A stretch of DNA of 22,517 nt from an uncultured Oscillospiraceae bacterium (GCA_900764755.1 CAAFPE010000133.1:1-22517); one strand, 5' to 3'. Shown: positions 7,373 through 14,696, counted from the stretch's first letter. A program made the numbers and translations. The notes: generated by a model from the letters alone, not told the origin.

Positions 7373-7403
7373 CGGCGTCCGGATCAAACCGGACGCCGTT
7401 TTT
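7373..7403 (+). terminator. Rho-independent terminator of the recombinase gene
   Basis: A perfect 10-bp stem, CGGCGTCCGG (7373-7382) and CCGGACGCCG (7389-7398), with loop ATCAAA, followed by TTTTTG. Confidence 0.9.
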
Positions 7404-7434
7404 GATAAAAAACAGCATAAAATGAGAACGGGAT

Positions 7435-7465
7435 TGTAACGAATGGCGGCTCCGGAGCCACTAAT
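7435..7465 (+). promoter_or_regulatory. Possible ECF-type autoregulated promoter
   Basis: TGTAAC (7435-7440) and, 17 bp on, CCACTAAT (7458-7465), just ahead of the AAAGGAGG ribosome site (7472-7479). ECF promoters commonly have an AAC -35 motif about 16-17 bp from the -10. ECF sigma genes commonly drive themselves. The fit is only suggestive. Confidence 0.35.
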
Positions 7466-7485
7466 CCTATGAAAGGAGGGGCAGC

Positions 7486-7986
7486 ATGAAGGAGTTATTA
7501 GCGGAACTGTTTGACCGCTACCATCAGGACGTCTATGCCTATCTGTACAGCCTGTGCCATGATGTCTCTCTTGCGGAGGACCTGACCTCAGAGGTTTTTG
7601 TGGAAGTGGTACGGTCCATTGCCGCCTTCCGTGGGGGATCCGACGTCAAGACCTGGATGTTTTCTATCGCCAGACATCAGTGGTACCAGCATCTCCGCAG
7701 GCAGAAGCGTCAGATCCCAACGGAGAGCCTCCACGACCTGTATGATGCCCACTTCGCCAGCCTTCAGGCCCCTGACCTGTCCAGCGAGGTGGAGCAGGTG
7801 GTCCACGATCTGCTTGCCTCTGAAGCTGAGCTGACCCGCAGGGTGTTCCGGATGCGCTTGGAGGGATATTCCTACTATGAGATCGCATCCAGGTCAGGCA
7901 TCTCGGAGAACTCCGCACGCGTGGTATTTTTCCGCGTCAAGGCGAAGCTCAAACAATATTTCGAGAAGGAGGTTCGTTCACCATGA
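7486..7986 (+). CDS. ECF RNA polymerase sigma factor (sigma-70 family)
   Basis: A 166-aa group 4 sigma factor with only regions 2 and 4. Region 2 spans about residues 1-72 (FDRYHQDVYAYLYSLCHD, SLAEDLTSEVFVEV, TWMFSIARHQWYQHLRRQ). Region 4 spans about 105-155 (RRVFRMRLEGYSYYEIAS, then the helix-turn-helix SGISENSARVVFFRVKAKL). AAAGGAGG (7472-7479) precedes ATG 7486. The stop overlaps the anti-sigma start by 4 nt (ATGA), so the two are translationally coupled, the usual way to keep the sigma and its inhibitor in balance. Target genes cannot be read from the window, but the downstream YfjL-like gene is probably one. Confidence 0.95.
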   Translation: MKELLAELFDRYHQDVYAYLYSLCHDVSLAEDLTSEVFVEVVRSIAAFRGGSDVKTWMFSIARHQWYQHLRRQKRQIPTESLHDLYDAHFASLQAPDLSSEVEQVVHDLLASEAELTRRVFRMRLEGYSYYEIASRSGISENSARVVFFRVKAKLKQYFEKEVRSP

Positions 7987-8498
7987 TTCAGATCACCTGT
8001 GAGATATGCATGGATCTGATCCCCCTAGTTCAGGACGGTGTGGCAGCCGCGGACAGCATCTCCGCGGTAGAGCATCACATCCAAATCTGTCCCCAGTGCA
8101 GAGCGATATGGGAGGGGCAGATCCCCCGCCCTGCGGACAGCGGCCAAATCCTGGAGAAGGTCCGGTACAGGGCCCGTGTTTTTATGGGAATGGTGCTAAT
8201 GTTCGGGGTATTCTTTGGACTGAGTCTGACGGCCAGCAGCGGGCTGTTTCTGAACAGCCTGATTATGCCTGTGATCGGCTCCATCGGATACTTCCTGTTC
8301 CGCTGGAGGTCCCTGTATCTTACCCCATGTCTCCTCTTTGCCACCCATCTGGTCACAAATGTCCTTGGAATATTCCAGGATACGGAGCATTTGGACCTGG
8401 CCTCCCTCCTGCTGTGGTCCGCACTGTACGCAGTCTTTGCGGCCATTGGAACGGTGATCGCCGGTCTGCTGCATATCGTATTCCGAAAGGAGGATTAG
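7983..8498 (+). CDS. Anti-sigma factor with zf-HC2 zinc finger and membrane domain
   Basis: A 171-aa protein expected to hold the upstream ECF sigma at the membrane until a signal arrives. The N-terminal zinc-finger anti-sigma motif is clear: Cys6, Cys9, and H-x3-C-x2-C at His32, Cys36, Cys39 (HIQICPQC). From about residue 60 to the end there are three to four hydrophobic segments (VFMGMVLMFGVFFGLSL, SLIMPVIGSIGYFLF, LTPCLLFATHLVTNVLGIF, LLLWSALYAVFAAIGTVIA). Its start overlaps the sigma stop (ATGA). Release by regulated proteolysis or a direct conformational change are both possible; no sensor domain outside the membrane is obvious. Confidence 0.9.
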   Translation: MIQITCEICMDLIPLVQDGVAAADSISAVEHHIQICPQCRAIWEGQIPRPADSGQILEKVRYRARVFMGMVLMFGVFFGLSLTASSGLFLNSLIMPVIGSIGYFLFRWRSLYLTPCLLFATHLVTNVLGIFQDTEHLDLASLLLWSALYAVFAAIGTVIAGLLHIVFRKED

Positions 8499-8499
8499 C

Positions 8500-9354
8500 A
8501 TGAAATGGAATCTGAAAAGGGGTCTGGCCCTGTCTGCCGCCCTAGTCCTCATCGGGGGGGTGGCCTGGTTCGCCAACGCGCTGAATGGAAATCCACTTTC
8601 CAAAATGCTGGCCAAAAGCACTGCGGAGCGGTATCTTGCCGAGCACTATGGGGATACGGATTACTATATCGACCGCGTCTCGTATAATTTTAAGGATGGC
8701 AATTATCATGCCTTCGTCCGCTCACCCTCCAGTGTGGATACGACCTTCACGCTTTCCCTCACCATGCTGGGCTCTCTGCAGGGAGATACCTATGACCATG
8801 TCCTGAGCGGATGGAACACCGCCCTCCGCCTGGACGGGGAGTACCGCGCCCTGGCGGACCGGGTGTTGGAGGATCCCGCCTTCCCCTATCAATGCCACAT
8901 CGGATACGGCAGTCTGGAGATCTATCCCGCAGAGCTGCTGAACAGCCCGAAAGCCGCTTCTGAGGTCCCCGGCTATGCCCTGAACCAGGACGAACTGATC
9001 CTGGACCATATCTATGACATTCCGGCGTTGGGCAGGCAGGCGGGACATTTGATCCTCTATCTTGAGACGGAGCCGGTGAACTTTGAGGCGGCTGCCGGCA
9101 TGATGCTGGAGCTGAAGGACCGCTTCAATGAGGCGGGGGTCCCGTTCGCGGCGATGGATCTCACCGTACAACCGCCCCGCGCAGAGGATGGACAGCGTCC
9201 GGACGGGGAGATCCGTGTGGAGGGCTTCCCCTGCGACGCGATCGTTCCGGACGGACTTGTGGACCGCATCCGGGAGGCGGATCAGGAATTGGAGGAATAT
9301 TACGCCCAGGAGGATGCGGAACGGAAGCGCCAGGAGGCCGTACTGTCCCAATAG
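8500..9354 (+). CDS. Membrane-anchored YfjL-like protein, unknown function
   Basis: A 284-aa protein with one N-terminal hydrophobic segment (residues about 8-26) and the rest predicted outside the membrane. The region KMLAKSTAERYLAEHYGDTDYYIDRVSYNFKDGNYHAFVRS resembles the N-terminal domain of the Bacillus YfjL-like family found beside ECF sigma/anti-sigma pairs. No catalytic motif is seen. The C-terminal 30 residues (IREADQELEEYYAQEDAERKRQEA) are highly charged and likely helical. AAAGGAGG lies just upstream, and the gene begins 1 nt after the anti-sigma stop, so it belongs to the operon. It may be the stress-linked output or a modulator of the anti-sigma factor; that role is inferred from position only. 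Confidence 0.78.
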   Translation: MKWNLKRGLALSAALVLIGGVAWFANALNGNPLSKMLAKSTAERYLAEHYGDTDYYIDRVSYNFKDGNYHAFVRSPSSVDTTFTLSLTMLGSLQGDTYDHVLSGWNTALRLDGEYRALADRVLEDPAFPYQCHIGYGSLEIYPAELLNSPKAASEVPGYALNQDELILDHIYDIPALGRQAGHLILYLETEPVNFEAAAGMMLELKDRFNEAGVPFAAMDLTVQPPRAEDGQRPDGEIRVEGFPCDAIVPDGLVDRIREADQELEEYYAQEDAERKRQEAVLSQ

Positions 9355-9374
9355 ATCCCGGAGCACAGGAAGAT

Positions 9375-9420
9375 AAAAGCTGGTGAAAACCGTTGCAACA
9401 CGGTTTTCACCAGCTTTTTT
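9375..9420. terminator. Bidirectional rho-independent terminator
   Basis: AAAAGCTGGTGAAAACCGT (9375-9393) pairs perfectly with ACGGTTTTCACCAGCTTTT (9400-9418) around TGCAAC, and T's follow to 9420. The A-run on the left side gives a U-run in the minus direction. It therefore closes both the sigma operon and the convergent aminotransferase gene. Confidence 0.95.
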
Positions 9421-9480
9421 ACATGATAGCGGTTTCTTGACTTTGGAGCAGCACTTTGGCTCTGTCTCCCGGCAGCCTGC

Positions 9481-10680
9481 TCAGACCGCCTCGCCCCGGA
9501 GGAACTTCTCCAGACGGTCCAGGCCCTCCTTGATGTTCTCGATGGAGGTGGCATAGGACCAGCGGACGAAGTTGGGCGCGCCGAAGCTGGTGCCGGGTAC
9601 CACAGCCACCTTGCCGTACTGAAGGAAGAGATTGCCGAAATCGTCAGAGTCCTGGATCACATGGCCGAAGAGCTCCTTCCCCACCAGCTTCTCAATGTTC
9701 ATCATCACATAGAAGGCGCCGTGGGGCCGGATGCAGCTGACGCCCTCGATCTGGTTCATGCGGTCCACCATGTAGTTGCGGCGCTCCTCGAACGCCTTCC
9801 GCATATCCTCCACCGTCTCCTGGGAACCGGACAGGGCGGCCGCCGCGGCTTTCTGGGAGATGGAGCAGGGGGAACTGATGCAGTGGCTCAGATAGTTGCC
9901 GATCAGCTTGGAGATGTTGGCAGGGGCGGCCACATAGCCGATGCGCCATCCGGTCATGGCATAGGACTTGGAAACGCCGTTGATCAGCAGGGTGCGCTCC
10001 TTGATCTCGGGGCTGATGGCGGCCAGGCTGACGAACTCCTCATTGTCATAGACCAGATGGTAATAGATCTCGTCGGAGATCACATACAGGTCGTTCTCCA
10101 CGCACACCCTGGCAATGGCCTCCAGCTCACTGCGGGAGTACATCATGCCGGTGGGGTTGGAGGGGTTGTTCAGAATCATGCACTTGGTCTTGGGCGTGAT
10201 GGCGGCAGCCAGCTTTTCCGGGGTGATCTTGAAGTGCTCCGCCTCAGAGGCCTCTACCACCACCGGCACGCCGCCCACCATCCGGATCAGCTCAATGTAA
10301 CTCACCCAGTAGGGGGCGGGCAGGATCACCTCGTCGCCGGGATCCACCAGCGCCCGCAGGGCAGTATAGACACAGGGCTTGGCACCGCTGGATACGGAGA
10401 TCTGGGCCGGCTCATAGTCCACGCCGCAATCCTCCTTCAGCCGCTGGCACACGGCCTTCCGCAGCTCTACGGTGCCTGTGGAGGGAGTGTATTTGGTATC
10501 GTTGTTCTGGATCGCCTGGATGCCGGCCTCTTTAATGTGGCCGGGGGTGGGGAAATCGGGCTCACCGGCGCCGAAGCCGATCACATCCAGGCCGTCGGCA
10601 CGCATCTGCTTGAACAGGGTATCGATGGCCAAAGTGGCGGACGGCTGAACGGCCAGTGCGATCTTGGACAACTCTTTCAT
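9481..10680 (-). CDS. Class I/II pyridoxal-phosphate aminotransferase, aspartate aminotransferase-like
   Basis: A 399-aa fold-type I aminotransferase that moves an amino group between an amino acid (aspartate is the usual substrate of this subgroup) and 2-oxoglutarate. The PLP lysine is Lys238 in INGVSKSYAMTGWRIGY. Other landmarks are GAGEPDFPTP near the N-terminus, NNPSNPTG, SDEIYYHLVYD and the C-terminal Arg in NFVRWSYATS that binds the substrate carboxylate. Length is standard. ATG 10680 is preferred because GGAGG (10690-10694) lies 9 nt upstream; the TTG at 10686 is too close to it. It lies downstream of leuB on the same strand but is separated by a terminator and has its own SigA promoter and a leader of about 160 nt. 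A branched-chain or aromatic substrate is possible. Confidence 0.92.
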   Translation of the reverse strand: MKELSKIALAVQPSATLAIDTLFKQMRADGLDVIGFGAGEPDFPTPGHIKEAGIQAIQNNDTKYTPSTGTVELRKAVCQRLKEDCGVDYEPAQISVSSGAKPCVYTALRALVDPGDEVILPAPYWVSYIELIRMVGGVPVVVEASEAEHFKITPEKLAAAITPKTKCMILNNPSNPTGMMYSRSELEAIARVCVENDLYVISDEIYYHLVYDNEEFVSLAAISPEIKERTLLINGVSKSYAMTGWRIGYVAAPANISKLIGNYLSHCISSPCSISQKAAAAALSGSQETVEDMRKAFEERRNYMVDRMNQIEGVSCIRPHGAFYVMMNIEKLVGKELFGHVIQDSDDFGNLFLQYGKVAVVPGTSFGAPNFVRWSYATSIENIKEGLDRLEKFLRGEAV

Positions 10681-10731
10681 ACTCAAATGCCTCCATCATC
10701 GTTTCAATTTACAGCTTCAAATTGCAGGATT

Positions 10732-10776
10732 CTATGCGCCAGCAGGAGAAAACAGCAGGAGAACTTGCACATCCAT
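10732..10776 (-). CDS. Possible 14-codon leader peptide before the aminotransferase gene
   Basis: Within the aminotransferase leader an ATG (10776) follows a G-rich SD-like GGGGGGAG and opens a 14-codon frame, MDVQVLLLFSPAGA, with three consecutive Leu codons, ending 52 nt before the aminotransferase start. TCCCCCT upstream can pair with AGGGGGA at the SD. It is too short for coding statistics and may be chance. Confidence 0.25.
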   Translation of the reverse strand: MDVQVLLLFSPAGA

Positions 10777-10844
10777 ACTCTCCCCCCTCGGTTTTTCCAA
10801 GCTTTACAGGGGGACCTGCCGGAGAAAAACTCACGCTGTGCCAT

Positions 10845-10873
10845 ATTATAGCCGCTGACTTGCAGAATTGCAA
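10845..10873 (-). promoter_or_regulatory. SigA-type promoter of the aminotransferase gene
   Basis: On the minus strand TTGCAA (10868-10873), a 17-bp spacer and a perfect TATAAT (10845-10850). Transcription would start near 10838, giving a leader of about 160 nt. Confidence 0.8.
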
Positions 10874-10925
10874 CCTCTCTTTTGCTGAAATTCAAAATTT
10901 TTGAATGATAGATTCCGGATAAAAT

Positions 10926-10961
10926 GCAAAACTGGGGCTCCGCAAAATGACGGAGCCCCAG
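10926..10961 (-). terminator. Rho-independent terminator of the leuCDB operon
   Basis: Read on the minus strand, CTGGGGCTCCG (10951-10961) and CGGAGCCCCAG (10932-10942) form a perfect 11-bp stem with an 8-nt loop, followed by TTTTGCATTTT. It begins 20 nt after the leuB stop. Confidence 0.88.
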
Positions 10962-10981
10962 CTTCGGCTTGCTTTTCTTCC

Positions 10982-12058
10982 TTACAGCTGTGCCCGGATC
11001 CGTCGGCCCATCTCCTGGGTGCCGATGGCGGTCTCCCCTGCCTTGGCGATGTCAGCGGTCCGCCAGCCCTGGGCCAGCACTGCGTCCACCGCGTCCTCGA
11101 TGGCCTGGGCCTCATCGGCCAGGTGGAAGGAGTACCGGAACATCATGGCCACGGACAGGATGGTGGCGATGGGGTTGGCCTTGTCCTGGCCGGCAATGTC
11201 GGGGGCGGAGCCGTGGATGGGCTCATACAGGCCGGGGGCGGCGTCCCCGATGGAGGCGGAGGGCAGCAGGCCGATGGAGCCGGTGATCATGCTGGCCTCA
11301 TCCGAGAGGATGTCGCCAAACATATTTTCCGTCACGACTACGTCGAATTGGGCAGGGTCCCGGACCAGCTGCATGGCGGCGTTGTCCACCAGAACATCCT
11401 CGTACTCCACGTCGGAGTACTCCTCCGCCAGGCGGTGCATGACAGAGCGCCACAGGCGGCTGGTCTCCAGCACGTTGGCCTTGTCTACGCTGGACACCTT
11501 CCCCCGGCGCAGACGGGCCAATTCAAAGGCACGGCGGCCGATGCGCTCGATCTCCCGCTGGGAGTATGCCATCCGGTCGGCGGCCTCCTCTCCCCTGTCC
11601 TCGGTCTGATAGCGCTCCCGCTTTCCGAAGTAGATTCCGCCGGTGAGCTCACGGACCATCATCAGGTCGATCCCCCGCTCCGCCGTCTCCTTTTTCAGGG
11701 GGCAGGCGTCCGCCATGGCAGGGCGCAGGGCAGCGGGGCGAAGATTGGCATACAGGCCCAGATCCTTGCGGATGGACAGCAGGGCGGTTTCCGGCCGCTT
11801 CTCCTGGTCGGAGGCGTGGCCCCACTTGGGGCCGCCCACAGCGCCCAGGAGGACTGCGTCGCAGGCCTTACAGGCCTCGGCGGTTCCGTCTGGGTAGGAC
11901 TTTCCCACTGCGTCGATGGCACAGCCACCCATGAGCACATCCGTGTAAGTGAAGGTATGGCCGAATTTTTCGCCAATGGCCTCCATGACCTTGACAGCCT
12001 CGCCCACCACCTCGGGGCCGATGCCGTCACCCCGGATCAGCGCGATTTTATAGTTCAT
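10982..12058 (-). CDS. leuB: 3-isopropylmalate dehydrogenase
   Basis: A 358-aa NAD-dependent enzyme that oxidises and decarboxylates (2R,3S)-3-isopropylmalate to 4-methyl-2-oxopentanoate, the last dedicated step before transamination to leucine. The family start YKIALIRGDGIGPEVV is present, as are the substrate-arginine region (ELTGGIYFGKRER) and the C-terminal signature NMFGDILSDEASMITGSIGLLPSAS. Length is standard. The start overlaps the leuD stop by 4 nt (ATGA, 12055-12058), with GAGGAG upstream, so translation is coupled. It is the last gene of leuC-leuD-leuB and is followed by a strong terminator. Confidence 0.97.
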   Translation of the reverse strand: MNYKIALIRGDGIGPEVVGEAVKVMEAIGEKFGHTFTYTDVLMGGCAIDAVGKSYPDGTAEACKACDAVLLGAVGGPKWGHASDQEKRPETALLSIRKDLGLYANLRPAALRPAMADACPLKKETAERGIDLMMVRELTGGIYFGKRERYQTEDRGEEAADRMAYSQREIERIGRRAFELARLRRGKVSSVDKANVLETSRLWRSVMHRLAEEYSDVEYEDVLVDNAAMQLVRDPAQFDVVVTENMFGDILSDEASMITGSIGLLPSASIGDAAPGLYEPIHGSAPDIAGQDKANPIATILSVAMMFRYSFHLADEAQAIEDAVDAVLAQGWRTADIAKAGETAIGTQEMGRRIRAQL

Positions 12059-12540
12059 TTTGCCACTCCTCTCGCCTTCAGGGAATTGAGCAGACCGCCG
12101 CTTTTGATGATCCCGTCAATAAACTCCGGGAAGGGCGCGGCCTGCCAGGTCTTGCCCTGCGTGGAATCGGTGATAACGCCGGTGGCAAAATCCACCTCTA
12201 CCTGGTCCCCGGCCTGGATCTCCTCCGCCGCCTGGGCGCACTCCACGATGGGGAAGCCGATGTTGATGGCGTTGCGGTAGAAGATGCGGGCGAAGGAGGG
12301 GGCGATGACACACTTCACCCCGCAGGACTTGATGGCCAGGGGGGCGTGCTCCCGGCTGGAGCCGCAGCCGAAATTGGGGCCGGCCACGATGATGTCGCCC
12401 TCCTCCACAGTAGAGGCAAAGTCCGGGTCGATGTCCTCCATACAGTGGGAGGCCAGAGCCGTCGGGGACGGGTCGTTCAGGTGGCGGGCGGGGATGATCA
12501 CGTCAGTGTCCACGTTGGCGCCGTACTTATATACTTTCAT
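12055..12540 (-). CDS. leuD: 3-isopropylmalate dehydratase small subunit
   Basis: A 161-aa small subunit that, with LeuC, isomerises 2-isopropylmalate to 3-isopropylmalate. It begins MKVYKYGANVDTDVIIPARHL and contains the conserved GPNFGCGSSREHAP loop and IIVAG, typical of the short LeuD found with the aconitase-like clostridial/archaeal LeuC. ATG 12540 is preferred. A GTG at 12549 is in frame but only about 3 nt from the SD AAAGGA (12554-12559), while ATG 12540 has longer spacing and the usual family start. It overlaps leuB by 4 nt. It is separated from leuC by 157 bp that hold a repeat element. Confidence 0.95.
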   Translation of the reverse strand: MKVYKYGANVDTDVIIPARHLNDPSPTALASHCMEDIDPDFASTVEEGDIIVAGPNFGCGSSREHAPLAIKSCGVKCVIAPSFARIFYRNAINIGFPIVECAQAAEEIQAGDQVEVDFATGVITDSTQGKTWQAAPFPEFIDGIIKSGGLLNSLKARGVAK

Positions 12541-12563
12541 AGGTTCCACAGTCCTTTCCGTTT

Positions 12564-12675
12564 GAATTAGGAATTAGGAATGAGGAGTTAGGAATTGATC
12601 GGCCTGTTGGAAGCTTTGATTCGTCCGGCGAAGCCGGACACATTGATTCCTCATCCCTAACTTCTCATTCCTCAC
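12564..12675. repeat. Palindromic MITE/REP-like element with 7-bp tandem units
   Basis: The left side is a run of 7-bp units (GAATTAG, GAATTAG, GAATGAG, GAGTTAG; 12564 on). The right side carries their complement (CCTAACTTCTCATTCCTCA, 12656 on). About 16 of 18 bases match in inverted orientation. In the middle is a perfect hairpin, GTCCGGC-GAA-GCCGGAC (12623-12639). The AT-rich repeats contrast with the surrounding genes. Similar short repeats are scattered in many genomes, which suggests a mobile miniature element, but copies elsewhere cannot be checked here. Confidence 0.65.
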
Positions 12676-12676
12676 T

Positions 12677-12705
12677 GCGTCTGAAGCGCACAGCGCTTCA
12701 GGCGC
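12677..12705 (-). other. Hairpin spanning the leuC stop codon
   Basis: GCGTCTGAAGCGC (12677-12689) and GCGCTTCAGGCGC (12693-12705) form a 13-bp stem with one mismatch and a 3-nt loop. The leuC stop codon lies inside the stem. No U-tract follows, so it may stabilise the leuC message or dampen read-through to leuDB rather than terminate. Confidence 0.5.
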
Positions 12706-13954
12706 GGGGATCGGCCACGCAGCCAGCCACAGCAGAGGCAGCGGCCACAGCGGGAGAGGCCAGAATGACCTCGCTGGTCACATGGCCCATACGGCCCACG
12801 AAGTTGCGGTTGGTGGTGGAGACGGTGCGCTCCCCTTCCGCCATCACGCCCATGTGTCCGCCCAGGCAGGGGCCGCAGGTGGGGGTGGAGACGGCGCAGC
12901 CCGCCTGGATAAAGGTCTGGATCAGCCCCTCCTTCATGGCCTGGAGCACGATGTCCTGGGTGGCGGGGATGACGATGCAGCGCACCCCGTCGGCCACCCG
13001 TTTTCCCTGGAACACGGCGGCGGCGGCCCGCAGGTCGCTGATGCGGCCGTTGGTGCAGGAGCCGATGACTACCTGCTGGATGGGCAGTCCGGCCACCTCA
13101 CCCACAGTCCTGGTGTTCTCCGGCAGGTGGGGCATGGCCACGGTGGGCTCCAGAGCATTCAGGTCGATGACCACTTCGCTGGCATAGACGGCGTCGGGAT
13201 CGGCCTGGAATGCCTCGCAGGGACGGTCTACCCGGCCGTTGATGTACTCCATGGTCTTTTCGTCCACAGGGAAGATGCCGTTCTTGCCGCCGGCCTCGAT
13301 GGCCATGTTGGAGATGGTGAAGCGGTCGTCCATGGACAGGGAGGACACCCCCTCTCCGGTGAACTCCAGGGACTGATACAGGGCGCCGTCCACGCCGATC
13401 CGGCCGATCAGGTGGAGGATGACGTCCTTGCCGCTGACCATGGGCTGGAGTTTTCCCTTCAGCACCACCTTGATGGCAGCGGGGACCTTGAACCACAGCA
13501 GGCCGGTAGCCATGGCGGCAGCCATATCCGTAGAGCCGATGCCGGTGGAGAAGGCCCCCAGCGCCCCATAGGTACAGGTGTGGGAGTCGGCGCCTACGAT
13601 GATCTCGCCGGGGGCGCACAGGCCTTTCTCCGGCAGGAGTGCGTGCTCCACACCCATCTGGCCCACATCGAAGAAATTGGTGATCTGATGCTTATGGGCA
13701 AAATTCCGGGCCTGGAGGCACAGCTCTGCTGATTTGATGTCCTTGCAGGGCGTATAGTGGTCCAGAACGATGGAGATCCTGTCCCGGTCAAAGATCCGGG
13801 TGAAGCCGGCCTTCTCAAACTCAGTGATAGCCACCGGGGTGGTGATGTCGTTGCCCAGCACCATATCCACCTTGGCCTCGATGAGCTGCCCCACCTCCAC
13901 GGTATCCAACCCGGCGTGCTTGGCCAGGATCTTCTGTGTCATTGTCATTCCCAT
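12698..13954 (-). CDS. leuC: 3-isopropylmalate dehydratase large subunit
   Basis: A 418-aa aconitase-family subunit that carries the [4Fe-4S] cluster of isopropylmalate isomerase. The cluster cysteines are Cys300 (GSCTNGRISD), Cys360 and Cys363 (TCGPCLGGH). Other marks are VGADSHTCTYGALGAFSTGIGSTD and the N-terminal MTQKILAKHAG. The length near 420 aa is that of the shorter LeuC type common in Clostridia and archaea, not the 460-470-aa enterobacterial form. ATG 13954 has GGAGG (13963-13967) at 8-nt spacing. It is the first gene of leuCDB; leuA is not in the window. The promoter must lie in the 112 bp shared with the divergent Crp/Fnr-type gene. The only candidate I see is an extended -10 (TGGCATACT on the minus strand) with a poor -35. 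Confidence 0.96.
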   Translation of the reverse strand: MGMTMTQKILAKHAGLDTVEVGQLIEAKVDMVLGNDITTPVAITEFEKAGFTRIFDRDRISIVLDHYTPCKDIKSAELCLQARNFAHKHQITNFFDVGQMGVEHALLPEKGLCAPGEIIVGADSHTCTYGALGAFSTGIGSTDMAAAMATGLLWFKVPAAIKVVLKGKLQPMVSGKDVILHLIGRIGVDGALYQSLEFTGEGVSSLSMDDRFTISNMAIEAGGKNGIFPVDEKTMEYINGRVDRPCEAFQADPDAVYASEVVIDLNALEPTVAMPHLPENTRTVGEVAGLPIQQVVIGSCTNGRISDLRAAAAVFQGKRVADGVRCIVIPATQDIVLQAMKEGLIQTFIQAGCAVSTPTCGPCLGGHMGVMAEGERTVSTTNRNFVGRMGHVTSEVILASPAVAAASAVAGCVADPRA

Positions 13955-14009
13955 GTAAAAAACCTCCTGTCAGCAATTCTGTTGCTTGCCTCACAGTATG
14001 CCAGACACC

Positions 14010-14039
14010 TTGCCAAAAGAATGTAAACTATGTTACAAT
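14010..14039 (+). promoter_or_regulatory. SigA-type promoter of the Crp/Fnr-family gene
   Basis: TTGCCA (14010-14015), an 18-bp spacer and TACAAT (14034-14039) with TGT just before it (extended -10). A Crp-type dyad overlaps the spacer and -10. Confidence 0.6.
14022..14037. promoter_or_regulatory. Crp/Fnr-type operator dyad in the leuC-crp intergenic region
   Basis: TGTAA-N6-TTACA (14022-14037) has exactly the geometry of Crp-family sites (TGTGA-N6-TCACA for Crp; GTA-N8-TAC for NtcA). It overlaps the -10 region of the adjacent Crp/Fnr-type gene, a position expected for autorepression. It also lies about 70 bp before leuC, so it may influence both genes. Confidence 0.55.
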
Positions 14040-14066
14040 TTAAAAAATGTTTGTGAGGTGACTTCC

Positions 14067-14696
14067 ATGGATCTCTCTCTGGATTTTCCTTCCCAGCTGT
14101 GGGCTCCCTTTGCCCTGAGCCGTCCCCCCATCCGGTGCTCCACAGGCTACCTCATCTACCTTCAGAACACTGAGGCTACCTGCTTCTACTACCTGAAAAG
14201 CGGCCGGGTCAAAAGCTACATCCAGTCCGCCGATGGAGCAGAGCGGGTGCTGAACATCTATCCGGCGGGCAGTCTGTTTGGCGAGGCGTCCTTTTTTGAC
14301 GAGCTCCCCCGGGTCTCCTCCGCCGTGGCCATATCCCCCTGTGAACTGGTCCCCATCGACCGGGAGCTGGCTGCCCAGGCGGTGTCCAGGGATCCGGAAC
14401 TGGCCCTGTCCATGATGAAGTATCTGGCCCGGACGGTACGCCTGCTGTCCGAGCAGCTGGACGCAATGGCCTTTCGCCCGGCGGAGTGGCGGGTCGCCCG
14501 GCACCTCCTCTCCCTCTCCCCCTCCGGCGGGCCGGTACAGTGTACCCAGGAGGACATCGCCGCCGCGGTGTCCGTCAGCCGGGTCACCGTCAGCCGGATC
14601 CTGAACCGGTGGGCACGCAGCGGTACGGTGGCGCTGCAGTACCGCAGCATCCTGCTCCTGGACCCCTCCGCCCTGGAGCAGCTGTGCCGTGGTTGA
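14067..14696 (+). CDS. Crp/Fnr-family transcriptional regulator
   Basis: A 209-aa regulator. Residues about 15-120 form the cyclic-nucleotide-binding-type beta-barrel (YLIYLQNTEATCFYYLKSGRVKSYI, then RVLNIYPAGSLFGEASFFDELP). A dimer helix follows (LARTVRLLSEQLDAMA), then a winged helix with CTQEDIAAAVSVSRVTVSRILNRW as the HTH. The Fnr-type N-terminal cysteine cluster is absent, so oxygen sensing through Fe-S is unlikely, and the ligand is unknown. ATG 14067 follows GAGGTGA (14054-14060). The frame is open further upstream to 13986, but that part overlaps the promoter and is not protein-like. It is divergent from leuC and upstream of mgtE. Control of either neighbour is possible but unproven. 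Confidence 0.9.
   Translation: MDLSLDFPSQLWAPFALSRPPIRCSTGYLIYLQNTEATCFYYLKSGRVKSYIQSADGAERVLNIYPAGSLFGEASFFDELPRVSSAVAISPCELVPIDRELAAQAVSRDPELALSMMKYLARTVRLLSEQLDAMAFRPAEWRVARHLLSLSPSGGPVQCTQEDIAAAVSVSRVTVSRILNRWARSGTVALQYRSILLLDPSALEQLCRG

Larger units (their letters stand above)
10681..10981 (-). other. Intergenic region between leuB and the aminotransferase gene
   Basis: This stretch holds no confident full gene. From the leuB side it contains the leuB terminator (10926-10961), the aminotransferase promoter (10845-10873), and a leader with an 11-bp direct repeat CAGCAGGAGAA (10740-10750 and 10753-10763), a possible leader peptide and a short stem CAATTT/AAATTG near 10702-10721. Confidence 0.6.

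Noticed and set aside
7464..7471. CATAGGAT on the minus strand before the sigma gene
   Set aside because: No minus-strand gene follows within a useful distance; counted as a chance copy.
9661..12280. Long plus-strand frames opposite the aminotransferase, leuB and leuD genes
   Set aside because: The minus-strand genes carry complete active-site motifs. The plus frames are rich in Gly, His, Val and Gln, typical of antisense shadows.
13955..14066. T-box or leucine attenuator before leuC
   Set aside because: The intergenic stretch is only 112 bp, shared with a divergent gene, and has no T-box sequence, leader peptide or terminator on the leuC side.
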